NCBI GenBank assembly: GCA_905235525.1
Contig: CAJOLW010000003.1
Coordinates: 1 to 45,186 of the forward strand
Origin: an uncultured Bacteroidaceae bacterium
Lineage (GTDB): Bacteria; Bacteroidota; Bacteroidia; Bacteroidales; Bacteroidaceae
Length of the DNA: 45,186 bases
Reading direction: 5' to 3'
The notes beneath the pieces were generated by a model that worked only from the letters and a program-made list of their open reading frames with translations, was not told the origin of the DNA and ran no database searches. Below, one piece after another: positions 32,465-42,600 of the stretch. Each line of letters starts with the position of its first letter. The first letter of the stretch is position 1. The position numbers were made by a program, and so were the translations under genes.

Positions 32465-35458
32465 ATGAAAAGAACACTTATCGCTTTGTTTCTCACTTTT
32501 GTGGGGTTCAGCGCATTGGCTCAGTCCAAATTTAATGTATCGGGAACGATTCTCGAAGAAGAAACAAACGAAGTTGTCATCTCAGCCACAGTACGTATTC
32601 TCAACCTGCCTGACAGCAGCATGGTTTCGGGTGCGGCTACAGGGTACGATGGCAGCTTCAGCATTAAAAATGTGAAGGCAGGAAAGTATGCCTTGAAAAT
32701 TACTTATGTGGGGTTCCAAGACAAGATTTTACCTTTGGATTTGACCAATAAGAAAGACAAGAATTATAGCGTAGGTTATCTGCACATCACTCCAGACTCC
32801 AAGTTGATGAAGGACGTGACAGTAACCGCTAATGTGGCAAAGGTACAGGTGAGTGGTGACTCTCTCATCTATAATGCTGATGCCTATCGTGTGCCAGAAG
32901 GTTCCGTGTTGGAAGACTTGGTAAAAAAGTTGCCAGGTGCTCAAGTGGATGAGAATGGCGGTGTGACCATCAATGGTAAGAAAGTGTCGAAAATCCTCGT
33001 GGACGGTAAGGAATTCTTCTTCGATGACACCAGTATGTCTATGAAGAATATCCCAACGAACATGATTGACAAAATCAAGGCATACGACCGTAAGAGCGAC
33101 TTTGCCCGTGTGACTGGCATTGACGATGGTGAAGACGAAACAGTGCTCGACCTGACTGTGAAGAAAGGTATGAACAATGGTTGGTTTGGCAACATTGACC
33201 TGGGTTATGGTACAGAAGACCGTTGGTCAAGCAGACTTACCATTAACCGCTTCATTGACCACAACCAGTTCACCGTGATGGGTGGTGCCAACAACACCGG
33301 CGATATGGGCTTCGGTGGTGGCGGCGGCCGTTTCGCTGGTGGTATGGGCGGCATGGGCGGTGGCCTGCGCAACTCAAAGAACGTTGGTTTGAACTTCGCT
33401 ACTGAGGCTAAGAATTTGGAGATGGGTGGTAGTGCACGCTATCAATATAATGGTAATGACACCAGAAACTGGTCTTCCACTCAAAGCTTCGTCACTGAAA
33501 GGGGTGCTTTCAGCAACAGTTCAAGTTTAAGCCGCAGCAGTGCCAACAACTGGAATGGTCAATTCCGTATGGAATGGACTCCAGACTCTATGACGAACAT
33601 CATCTTCCGTCCATCTGGAACCTTCACGAAGAACAAAGGATACAGCAACAGCGAATCAGCTAACTTCAATGACGATCCTAACACTTTGAGCGACGATCCT
33701 CTTAGCAGTGCCATCGAGGCTGTGGAAAAAGGCATTGATGTTGATGGACTTCTTGATATGATTGTCAACACCAACGTGAACCGTCAACAGACTTATTCAG
33801 AAAACAAGCGATTGGCTGGTGAACTGCAAGCAAACCGCCGTCTGAATGACTATGGACGTAACATCACCTTACGTGCCACAGGTAACTTCGGAAGTTCAGA
33901 GAGCAAACAACTTTCTGCTGCAAACGTTGTTTATAAACAAACGGGAACTCAGACAACTAACGACCGTTACTACACCACGCCAGGCAGAAACCGTTCTTAT
34001 GGTGCACAGTTGACCTATTCTGAGCCAATTGCCAACAGAACGTATCTGCAGTTCTCTTATCGCTATGACTTCAGTTATAACCGCTCTAATCGTCAGGCTT
34101 TCATTATGGATCCAACGGCATACACCGATTTGGCAAATGCTCTCAACACCTTCCGTTACAATATTGATGGTGCAGTGGATTACATGCTCCAGAATGGTCA
34201 TGAGATGAGAGGTGCTGAAGAAGATGCGGAAGCAGAGAAACTGAGTCAGTTCTCAGAATATAAGAACTATAATCACACAGGAAGTATTAGTCTCCGTAAG
34301 ATTTCCGACTACTTTAACCTCAGTTTGGGTATCGACTTCTTGCCACAGCGCAGTGTGTTAAACTACAAGTATATGGGAACTCAATACCCAACAATTACTC
34401 GTAACGTGTTCAATTTTGCGCCAAGTGTAGACTTCCGTTACAACTTCACCCAGCAGACAAACTTGCGTGTGAACTACCGCGCTCGCACACAACAGCCAAG
34501 TATGACAAACTTGCTGGATATCAGAGACGATTCAAACCCTTTGAATATTACAAATGGTAACCCTGGTTTGAAGCCATCTATCACACACAACATCAACCTC
34601 AACTTCAACACTTTCCGTATGCAGCATCAGCAGAGTATCTTTGGTTGGGGTGGCGTCAATTTCACCAGAAACAGCACTGCAAACCGTACCACTTATCATG
34701 AAGATACCGGTGTAAGAGAAACAAGACCTGAAAACATCAACGGTAACTGGAGCGGTAACTTAGGTGGTGGTTTCAACACTTCACTTGACCGCAACGATTA
34801 CCTCACGATGAACACGTTTACCAGCATCAACTATAACCACCAAGTCAGTTACCTCGATCCAACGCAATACAAAGAGGACAAGTCTAAGACCAACACCATC
34901 GGTGTCAACGAAAACCTTGGTTTCGACTTCCGCAAAGATTGGTTTGAAATGGGTATCAATGGTAGTTTGAACTACAATAATACAAAGAACTCAGTCTTGA
35001 CAACTGGTAATCAGGAAACTTGGACTTTCAGTTATGGTGCTGACATGAACCTTATCTTCAACAACGGTCTCACTTTCTCGACAGACATCAGCCAGAGCAG
35101 CCGTCGTGGTTTCTCCTCTGCAAACATGAACACCAACGAACTGCTTTGGAACGCACAAGTAGGCATGTCTTTCCTCAAGGGTAATGCTCTGTCAGTGACT
35201 TTCCAGTGGAACGATATCTTGAAAAAGCGTAGCAACATCAGCCGTCAGATTTCGGCTTACCAGCAAAGTGACTCACGCTACAACGCCATCTACTCTTATG
35301 GTATGCTCCACGTCATCTACAAACTGAACGTCTTCGGCGGCGGCGGTGGTCGTGGCGGCTTCGGCGGCATGGGCGGTTTCGGCGGCGGTCGTGGCGGCTT
35401 CGGCGGTGGTGGCGGCGGCTTCGGCGGTGGCTTCGGCGGTGGCCGTGGAATGAGATAA
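32465..35458 (+). CDS. Outer-membrane beta-barrel protein with carboxypeptidase-like N-domain (paralogue 1)
   Basis: 997 residues. Signal peptide MKRTLIALFLTFVGFSALAQ; a CarboxypepD_reg-like domain (VSGTILEEETNEVVISATVRI to LKITYVGFQ, about residues 20-110); a TonB plug-like region (DSLIYNADAYRVPEGSVLEDLVKKLPG); and a long barrel (about 240-960) of the OMP_b-brl family. Glycine-rich loops occur near residues 280-305, and beyond the last barrel strand (KLNVF) there is a tail of about 40 residues made almost wholly of Gly, Phe and Arg. TonB-dependent transport or surface adhesion are possible; the substrate is unknown. Start ATG 32465 taken because it begins the signal peptide. It has a paralogue at 39627. 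Confidence 0.85.
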   Translation: MKRTLIALFLTFVGFSALAQSKFNVSGTILEEETNEVVISATVRILNLPDSSMVSGAATGYDGSFSIKNVKAGKYALKITYVGFQDKILPLDLTNKKDKNYSVGYLHITPDSKLMKDVTVTANVAKVQVSGDSLIYNADAYRVPEGSVLEDLVKKLPGAQVDENGGVTINGKKVSKILVDGKEFFFDDTSMSMKNIPTNMIDKIKAYDRKSDFARVTGIDDGEDETVLDLTVKKGMNNGWFGNIDLGYGTEDRWSSRLTINRFIDHNQFTVMGGANNTGDMGFGGGGGRFAGGMGGMGGGLRNSKNVGLNFATEAKNLEMGGSARYQYNGNDTRNWSSTQSFVTERGAFSNSSSLSRSSANNWNGQFRMEWTPDSMTNIIFRPSGTFTKNKGYSNSESANFNDDPNTLSDDPLSSAIEAVEKGIDVDGLLDMIVNTNVNRQQTYSENKRLAGELQANRRLNDYGRNITLRATGNFGSSESKQLSAANVVYKQTGTQTTNDRYYTTPGRNRSYGAQLTYSEPIANRTYLQFSYRYDFSYNRSNRQAFIMDPTAYTDLANALNTFRYNIDGAVDYMLQNGHEMRGAEEDAEAEKLSQFSEYKNYNHTGSISLRKISDYFNLSLGIDFLPQRSVLNYKYMGTQYPTITRNVFNFAPSVDFRYNFTQQTNLRVNYRARTQQPSMTNLLDIRDDSNPLNITNGNPGLKPSITHNINLNFNTFRMQHQQSIFGWGGVNFTRNSTANRTTYHEDTGVRETRPENINGNWSGNLGGGFNTSLDRNDYLTMNTFTSINYNHQVSYLDPTQYKEDKSKTNTIGVNENLGFDFRKDWFEMGINGSLNYNNTKNSVLTTGNQETWTFSYGADMNLIFNNGLTFSTDISQSSRRGFSSANMNTNELLWNAQVGMSFLKGNALSVTFQWNDILKKRSNISRQISAYQQSDSRYNAIYSYGMLHVIYKLNVFGGGGGRGGFGGMGGFGGGRGGFGGGGGGFGGGFGGGRGMR

Positions 35459-35515
35459 TCCTCTACACCCACTTTAGAAACATATCACTTTTTGTTCTCA
35501 ATAAAGATTCACAAG

Positions 35516-35549
35516 AAAAGGCTCGACCAGTTTGGCCGAGCCTTTTTTC
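35516..35549 (+). terminator. Terminator after outer-membrane barrel 1
   Basis: AAAAGGCTCG (35516-35525) and CGAGCCTTTT (35537-35546), 10-bp stem, 11-nt loop, then TT. Points plus but may also serve the convergent rsmD. Confidence 0.9.
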
Positions 35550-35592
35550 AATATGTATTATCGAAGGTTCTCAATGATGCATTACAAATAGC

Positions 35593-36171
35593 CTAATGTT
35601 TTTCAATCCTAAAGAATGAGAAATTCACACTGCCGTAATTACGATGATCCACAAAATAAGGATGCTGGGAAAAGTCGTAGTTGCCACCATGCTCCAGTAT
35701 CATCACACCCTCTTCTGCCAACAACGGAATAGCTGCATCGGGAATCTCTTTGAGATTCTCTAAAGCATAGGGAGGATCAGCAAAAATGATGTCGAACTTG
35801 AATGATTGTTCAGAAGAGGCATTCTTAGAGAGACGTTCCTGATAGGTATGTAAATACTTGAACACATCACCCTTCAGCGGCAACCACTCCTCCACTTGCA
35901 GTTCTTTCTGCACCCGTGTCAAAAATTGCCAATGTTTGAAATCCTTCTCAACCGAAATGACCTTGCCGCATCCCCGAGAAGCTAATTCCAAGCCAATGGA
36001 GCCTGTACCTGCAAAAAGATCAAGTGCCGTAGGCTCAGCCTCAAAATCAACATAGACATTCTCCAAAATATTGAAAAGCCCTTCCTTGGCAAAATCGGTA
36101 GTAGGACGTGCTTTGAAGCCCACTGGTGTAGGGACATGCCGTCCCTTATATTTTCCTCGAATAATACGCAT
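35593..36171 (-). CDS. rsmD: 16S rRNA (guanine966-N2)-methyltransferase
   Basis: 192 residues. MRIIRGKYKGRH, ALDLFAGTGSIGLELASRG (SAM motif I), VEKDFKHWQFL and FADPPYAL (catalytic DPPY). It methylates G966 of 16S rRNA. Starts 9 nt after the DUF3822 stop; the pair is a recurrent neighbourhood in Bacteroidetes. Confidence 0.94.
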   Translation of the reverse strand: MRIIRGKYKGRHVPTPVGFKARPTTDFAKEGLFNILENVYVDFEAEPTALDLFAGTGSIGLELASRGCGKVISVEKDFKHWQFLTRVQKELQVEEWLPLKGDVFKYLHTYQERLSKNASSEQSFKFDIIFADPPYALENLKEIPDAAIPLLAEEGVMILEHGGNYDFSQHPYFVDHRNYGSVNFSFFRIEKH

Positions 36172-36180
36172 GAGAAAGAA

Positions 36181-36993
36181 TTAAAAGCCACAGATTAGAA
36201 GTGTCTGCAAATCATATGGAATACGGTTGTTTCCCATAGTCAACCGATCCTTAAAGTCCTCACCCCTGTCTATGACTGAAACATTCTGCAAGAAGTATTT
36301 AACTTTTTCAGATAACTCCACAACACGTTTCTCCATGTCACCCACCACAAAGAGGTTATCATCCACTTGGTCGAAATCCAATTCCTTCCACACATTCAAT
36401 GTATAGTATTGCATGTCTGCCACACTGGTGCAATCAAAATTGTTTACAAATAACATTCTCCCAGCATCAAAAGCATATAGGGTGATTTCCTTCTCATGCA
36501 GATATACGAACATTTTCCGTCCCGGACCGAACAGACTTTTTTCGCTGAAAAACTCTATCAATGTACTGGCTGATGCATAAAACCTTGCACGAGGAAAATC
36601 ATCGAGTAGCAACTGATAGATGCTGCGCTTCAAGCCAAACACAATAGCAATACCAGAACGTCTCAACACGTTGTAACTCACATGTTGGGATTTATCCTTG
36701 GGGAAGGAGAATTGATAAATCGCATGAATATCCTCCTTCTCAAAGGCTGCGACAGGCACCGTTGTAAAGTGAGGCGTAGTAATGAGCACATTCACTCGCT
36801 GATAGTCCTGCTTCAGCATCTGCTCGTTCATCAACGCTTCTTTCAGGTTTGCCGCCAACGATATAGTATGGTTCACGTCCCATACCTTGTACTCAAATGG
36901 TTCCTTTTGTCCCGGAGCATAAGTACAAAAAGAAAGTCCATTCGAGCAGACCCGAATGGACAAACTTTTATTGTTAATCTGATTTTCTGCCAT
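36181..36993 (-). CDS. DUF3822 protein
   Basis: 270 residues. LSIRVCSNGLSFCTYAP, YQRVNVLITTPHFTTVP, GLKRSIYQLLLDDFPRARFYASAS and KKMFVYLHEKEITLYAFDAGRMLFVNNF-like stretches belong to DUF3822, a Bacteroidetes family with an actin-like/PilM-like ATPase fold look. The role is unknown. It lies between the coiled-coil membrane protein (1-base overlap, TAATG) and rsmD. Confidence 0.85.
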   Translation of the reverse strand: MAENQINNKSLSIRVCSNGLSFCTYAPGQKEPFEYKVWDVNHTISLAANLKEALMNEQMLKQDYQRVNVLITTPHFTTVPVAAFEKEDIHAIYQFSFPKDKSQHVSYNVLRRSGIAIVFGLKRSIYQLLLDDFPRARFYASASTLIEFFSEKSLFGPGRKMFVYLHEKEITLYAFDAGRMLFVNNFDCTSVADMQYYTLNVWKELDFDQVDDNLFVVGDMEKRVVELSEKVKYFLQNVSVIDRGEDFKDRLTMGNNRIPYDLQTLLICGF

Positions 36994-37742
36994 TATTCCC
37001 AGTTACCTGCCATCTTGTTGTTCGTGTCCTCAAGGTCACCGATGCGGAGTCCGTACCATTCTCCGTCAGTCTGGTCTTCATTGTCGAGCATCAATTCAGC
37101 ACGGTTTCTGTGGCGCTTCTTCAAGTCAGCCTTCAGGTTCTTAATCTTCTTCTCGCTCATGCCGTCCATATAGTCTTCCAAGCGTGCACGGAACTCGACC
37201 AGCATATCAAACTCATTTGACTTCATATTGAACTGAGCCTTCTTGCGAAGTTCGATAATACCTTGATAAATAGTGTCATACACAGAAGGATCAAATGTAG
37301 AACGAACAACTGTAAATGTTCCATCCGCAGGACGACCGATTGGCACATACTTCATTGAATCAGGATTAGAAATGCCCAATTTCTCTGCGGCTGTCATCCA
37401 AACAGTGTCACGCTTGATGAGACCCTTAGCCACAGCCTCGCGCTCTGTCATACCTGCCTCCAATTGGTCATCTGTCAATTCACCATCCTTGATGATCTTG
37501 TCAACCGTCTTACCATTCTTCACAAAATCAATCAGCGAGTCGATGGTGCCACAATACTCACCGAAAGTCATCTTGTACTGTTCCTCTGCATTGCGGATAT
37601 CCATCAGACGATCTCTAACAATTTTTTCACGCACAGCCTTCTCTTCATCAAAGGCAATATCGCTGTAAATGCTATAAAAGCATGCAGCGACCAGACCTAA
37701 TGTACAAACGACAAGAAGTCCATTTATTACACTTTTTTTCAT
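36993..37742 (-). CDS. Conserved membrane-anchored protein, function unknown
   Basis: 249 residues from MKKSVINGLLVVCTLGLVAACFYSIYSD: one N-terminal transmembrane helix. The remainder is charged and mostly helical (DEEKAVREKIVRDRLMDIRNAEEQYKMTFGEYCG), probably periplasmic, with LGISNPDSMKYVPIGRP in the middle. Such type-IV-pseudopilin-like lengths (short N-terminal helix, RDRLMDIRNAEEQYK) look superficially like pilin or secretion accessory proteins, but no cleavage site is evident. First gene of the operon with DUF3822 and rsmD. Start at 37742 chosen over an upstream frame that precedes the membrane helix. Confidence 0.7.
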   Translation of the reverse strand: MKKSVINGLLVVCTLGLVAACFYSIYSDIAFDEEKAVREKIVRDRLMDIRNAEEQYKMTFGEYCGTIDSLIDFVKNGKTVDKIIKDGELTDDQLEAGMTEREAVAKGLIKRDTVWMTAAEKLGISNPDSMKYVPIGRPADGTFTVVRSTFDPSVYDTIYQGIIELRKKAQFNMKSNEFDMLVEFRARLEDYMDGMSEKKIKNLKADLKKRHRNRAELMLDNEDQTDGEWYGLRIGDLEDTNNKMAGNWE

Positions 37743-37849
37743 TATATGTTTTGTTAATTTTTTGTTATTTCCACACTTTTTTAGTGTCCTAAAAGCAAGT
37801 TTTTCACCTCGCTTGTAGTCCAATTCACGAATAATCACTATATTCGTTG

Positions 37850-37857
37850 CAAAAATA
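37850..37857 (-). promoter_or_regulatory. -7 element for the rsmD operon
   Basis: TATTTTTG on the minus strand, 108 nt upstream of ATG 37742, so a leader of about 100 nt. Weak -33. Confidence 0.35.
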
Positions 37858-37908
37858 GTGCAAAAATTTCAATTGCGCCCACAACTTTCAATATTTTTTT
37901 CAAAAAAC

Positions 37909-39387
37909 ATGCTCATTGACTATCTAAAAGACCTCATTTTGCATCATTTCGGGTTAAAACCGACCACTGACCAGTCAAAAGTCATTGACTCGCTCTGTCA
38001 GTTCATCCTCACCCCCGATGCAGACTCAGTGTTCATTCTTAGAGGTTTTGCCGGAACAGGAAAAACATCGTTGGTCAGTGCCTTGGTCAAAACGATGGAA
38101 CAACTCGACCGTGAGTGTGTGCTCATGGCACCCACCGGACGCGCCGCCAAGGTCTTTTCGTTCTATGCCGACCACCCAGCCTTCACCATCCACAAGCGCA
38201 TCTACCGTCAAAAGTCCATTGACAAGGACTCCATCTTCACCCTCAACTACAACATGAGGCAGAACTTGCTCTTCATCTGTGACGAGGCTTCGATGATAGC
38301 CAATGATGAATATCTCTCGGGCAGCCTTTATGGTACAGGAAGACTGCTTGATGACCTCATCCATTTTGTTTATGGCGGTAAAGGATGTCGTCTTATCCTT
38401 ATGGGTGACACTGCACAACTCCCTCCTGTCGGTGATGAAGAAAGCCCTGCCCTCAGTGGCGAATACATGGGCGGATATGGACTCCGAGTCGTCAGTCACA
38501 CCCTCACCGAGGTGGTACGACAAGCCGACTCGTCAGGCATCCTGTGGAACGCCACCCACCTGCGCACCTTACTCGAAAATGAGGAAATCTTTGCATTCCC
38601 GAAAATCCGCTTCCATAGTTTCTCCGACGTGCGCAACATTCCTGGTAACGAACTCATCGAAGTCCTCGAAGAGTGCTATCACCGCGATGGTGAAGATGAG
38701 ACCATCGTCGTGACTCGTAGCAACAAGCGTGCCAACATTTACAACAACGGCATCCGCTCCCAGATTCTCTGGCGCGAAGAACCGCTGGAGGGTGGCGACA
38801 TGCTGATGGTGGCAAAGAACAACTACTATTGGGTGGAGAAACTTGCCCTCGAACTCATTGCCAATGCTAAAGCAGAAGGGAAGAAAGTGGAGGAAGCCGA
38901 GACCGTCCCTTTCGATTTCATTGCCAATGGCGACACCGCTATCGTGCGCCGGGTGCGCAACGAGCGCCAGTTCTACGGCTTCACCTTCGTCGATGCCACC
39001 TTGGAGTTCCCCGACTTTGAAAACGTCCAGATGCAACTCACCCTCCTCACCGACACACTACAAGCAGAAGCTCCTGCCCTCACCAAAGAGCAACAAAACA
39101 CCTTATATAATAATATCATGGAAGACTATGCCGGTGACCCCACCCTACGCTCCAAGCAGGACAAACTCAAAGCCTTGCGGCAAGATCCCTATTACAATGC
39201 CTTGCAAGTAAAGTACGCCTACGCCGTCACTTGCCACAAGGCACAGGGCGGACAATGGACCAACGTCTTCATCGACCAAGGCTACATGACTGACGAGATG
39301 CTTGGTCCAGAATATTTTCGGTGGCTCTACACAGCCATCACACGAGCCACCCAACGTGTTTTCTTTGTAAATTGGAAAGATGAGTAA
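37909..39387 (+). CDS. RecD/Dda-like SF1B helicase
   Basis: 492 residues from MLIDYLKDLILHHFG. Helicase motifs in order: Walker A RGFAGTGKTSLVS (near residue 45), LMAPTGRAAKV (Ia), FICDEASMI (II), LILMGDTAQLPPVGD (III), the UvrD_C-like VTRSNKRA (IV), VKYAYAVTCHKAQGGQW (V) and RWLYTAITRA (VI). It is probably a 5'-to-3' DNA helicase of the RecD2/Dda type acting alone in repair or replication. Short for RecD2 (no extra N-terminal domain). Start 37909 chosen, the upstream frame being non-conserved. Confidence 0.88.
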   Translation: MLIDYLKDLILHHFGLKPTTDQSKVIDSLCQFILTPDADSVFILRGFAGTGKTSLVSALVKTMEQLDRECVLMAPTGRAAKVFSFYADHPAFTIHKRIYRQKSIDKDSIFTLNYNMRQNLLFICDEASMIANDEYLSGSLYGTGRLLDDLIHFVYGGKGCRLILMGDTAQLPPVGDEESPALSGEYMGGYGLRVVSHTLTEVVRQADSSGILWNATHLRTLLENEEIFAFPKIRFHSFSDVRNIPGNELIEVLEECYHRDGEDETIVVTRSNKRANIYNNGIRSQILWREEPLEGGDMLMVAKNNYYWVEKLALELIANAKAEGKKVEEAETVPFDFIANGDTAIVRRVRNERQFYGFTFVDATLEFPDFENVQMQLTLLTDTLQAEAPALTKEQQNTLYNNIMEDYAGDPTLRSKQDKLKALRQDPYYNALQVKYAYAVTCHKAQGGQWTNVFIDQGYMTDEMLGPEYFRWLYTAITRATQRVFFVNWKDE

Positions 39388-39410
39388 AAAAAAGAGACGC
39401 CCCATGTCTC
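39386..39410 (-). terminator. Terminator on the minus strand
   Basis: GAGAC, a 7-nt loop and GTCTC, then eight T on the minus strand (39386-39393). It overlaps the last bases of the helicase gene. It would terminate transcripts from outer-membrane barrel 2 or the small ORF. Confidence 0.75.
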
Positions 39411-39576
39411 AATTTGACTTCCGACAAAGTCTGTACTTCATCTTCACAGATGGCTTCACCTCATCATGCCACCATGCCGTTGTGGTTATAGCCACTTCTA
39501 CGCAATCGTCATAGAAAGGAATTAGCAACCCCAACCTTTGACGTTTCATCATTTGTGGTGGTATATATATATTCAT
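39409..39576 (-). CDS. Small ORF after barrel 2, function unknown
   Basis: 55 residues (MNIYIPPQMMKRQRLGLLIP..., ending MKYRLCRKSN), 50 nt downstream of the barrel-2 stop on the same strand, with its stop touching the terminator stem. No family known. It may be a small real gene co-transcribed with barrel 2 or only chance coding; there is no independent promoter. Confidence 0.3.
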   Translation of the reverse strand: MNIYIPPQMMKRQRLGLLIPFYDDCVEVAITTTAWWHDEVKPSVKMKYRLCRKSN

Positions 39577-39626
39577 AATGCTTTTCCCCTTACTTTATTG
39601 CACGAGAAAAACAATTCTTCCATCAT

Positions 39627-42600
39627 CTATCTTCTCCCCCCTGCACTTCGGCGACCACCAAAGACATTGAGGCGATAACTGACATGTAACATCGCATAAC
39701 TGGTAATGGCATTCACCTCGCGATCCGTCCATCCGTTGGCATTGACGGTACGTGTGAAGTTCGACTGCTCATGAAGGATGTCATACCATTGAAACATCAC
39801 CAGAAGTTTCTTGCCACGCAGGAAACTGTGCGACACCTGTGCGTTCCAAAGCATTTCGTTAGTGTTGAGAGTCCGATCGCTATAACCTCGCTTACTATAC
39901 ATATGGAAGTCAGAAGAAAGGCTGGTCCCCCACGGGAAAGTGATTCTCGTATTACCCCCATATTGGAAATTCCACGTAGCGAGATTACGCGAAGCTTGTA
40001 GTTCGTTCTCGGTACGAGCATAGGTGATGTTGACGTTCATCGAGACGCTGAGCCACTTGTTACGGAAACTGAGCGATGTCGATGGTGAGAGGTTGTAAGT
40101 ATGGGTAACATTGCGTTGGGGTGAGGCACTGCGATTCAGGTTGACGTAGGAGACGTGGTGGTTATAGTTGCCTCGCACAGAGCCGCTGACATCCCAGCGG
40201 TTCAAGGTGTCAAGTGCCATGTTAAAAGACATGCCTCCGTTGGCACTCCAGTTTCCATTGAAGTTCTCGGGTCTGGAGATGCGACCACCCGTGTCCTCGT
40301 TGTAAGTGACGATGTTTCCGACTGTGTTTCTGGTACTTCTTACCCCGGCATTGATGCTGAAGCTCCCATGACGGTAAGCCTTAGGGATGTTGTTGCCCAA
40401 ACTGTCTGTCACATATTTCGGTGTGCGTTGCCTCTGGTAGTTGACATCCATGCTGGTAGTGAACGAGGGTTTCAGTCCCGGATTACCCATCGTGATGGAG
40501 AGAGGATTGGTGTCGTCGTAGATGTTGAGAAGCTGAGTGATGGAGGGTTGCTGTGTTTGTCCTCGCAGAGTCACTTGCAGATTGGACTGTTGCGTGAATC
40601 GGTAGCGCATATTCAGCGTGGGCGTGTAGTTGGTGACAGTACGGACTGTATCGACAGGACGACCCAGATATTGCTGTATGTAGTGCGAACGTTGAGGTTG
40701 AGCAGATACACCCACGTTCATATTGAGTTTATTGTGCACCAACCGCAACTGCAAATTGATGTTGTGCCCATATTCCGTACGTTCTGAGTATCGGCTCAGA
40801 CGGGTGGACAGATAATCCTGATAAGGGTTCTCAAGGAAGCCAAACAGTTGATTCCACTCACGATAAGCCTGTAAGGCGGCACTGAATTCCTCATCGTCCA
40901 AGTCGGGGAAATCATACGTCAAAGGGTCGCTTTTCTGATGGCTGTAGCGGAAATTGTAATTCACCTGCAAGAAGATACCTTGTGAGCCGGCATTACGCTG
41001 ATTGCCTCCACGGTTTCCACCTCCACGGTTACCACCTCCAGCATTTCCTCGTCTATTTCCCACATCCGCCGGAGGTTGGATGCTGTCATTGCCCAATGTA
41101 TCAACAGGCTCCGGTTTCGGCTTAAAGATGTATAGCGGCTCAGTATAAGTGATGCCTACGTTATAATTGAAGTTGTTGTTCGGCGAGGCCGAGTATCGGT
41201 TTGTCTGATACGTGGAATCATTGCCTAAAACATTTTGGGTCTTATATAGATGGACCAGCGAGAGGTTTGCATTGCGATTGCTATTGTCACGATAGCTGAT
41301 ATTACCGTTAATGGCCATATTGCGCCCTTGATTGCTGAAGCGGCGATGGATCTGCACCTGCGAACTAATGTCCTTACTCTCGCCATAACTCATTGACTTG
41401 TTCTGCCGTCCATTGACAATCAGTCCGAGACTATTCATCTGGTTCCGTCCCTCATCACTCAGAGGTTGAGTGGTGTGTTCAAACGGGTCGGCATTAAACG
41501 AGGCAGAAGACGAATGGCTGCGGCTGTCGTTGGTTGAATAAGAGAAATTGGGACGGAAAGAAAGTGTGGTGACCGAGTCGATGGTCCATTGCAGGTTCAT
41601 GTTGCCCGTCCAACTGTTGTTGCGCGAATAGCTTTGGCTCACACTGTTGGAGAAAGAGCCGCCACGCGTGTTGACAAAGTTCTCCGACCCCGTACGGTTC
41701 CAGTTGTCCGCTGTGCTTCGGCTCCACGTCACACGTCCGCTCAACTTCAAATCCTTGCTGTTCTCATAGCTCACATCCAAGGCTCCCGTCTGTGTGTGTC
41801 GCTGTCCGTTGCTATTTCCCCTACCTCGTCCTCCACGTCCCGTGAAGTTGCGGTCGTTCACATTGTTGGCGTTTCCCATGAAGGTGTAACGCATGGCTCC
41901 AAACGGTTTCATCGCCGTCAATCTGACGCCATAACGGCCATCTGTGCCGACACCCACATCAGGATTGGCTTGCAAACCGCGTCGAGCACTCTTCTTGGTT
42001 GTGAACTCCAACACGAAATCGTCTTCTCCATCATCTATACCCGTCAACCGCGAGAGGTCACTTTTCTCGTCATACGCCTTCACCTTTTCGATGACATACG
42101 AAGGCAAGTTCTTCATCACAGCACTGTTATTGCCCGTCATGAAGTCACGACCATCCAACTTGAATCTCTTCACAGCCTTGCCATTGACAGTGATGCCTCC
42201 ATTCTCATCGATTTCAGCCCCAGGCAGTGCCTCGACCAGCGCTTCAATCACAGAGCCTTCAGGCAACGTGAAAGCATCAGCATTATAAATCAGCGTATCA
42301 TCCTTTACAACCATCTTGGGAATATTGGCTGTAACAACCGCCTCATCCAGTTGCACAATGTCTGGTTCTAGAGAGAGTGTGCCCAAAGACATATTCTGAC
42401 GACCCTTCTTCTCAAACGAAATCAGCCGTTGCTGATAGCCGAGGAAGGTCAGTTTCAGCAGATAGTTTCCCGAATTGACAGAAGAAAAGCCAAAGTGGCC
42501 ATTTGCGTCAGAATAAACACCTTTGACAAAAGTGGTGTCCTTCCTGTTGCGTCGAGTAGTGATTTCAAAGAGTTGCAACGTGGTGCTGGAGAGCGGGTCA

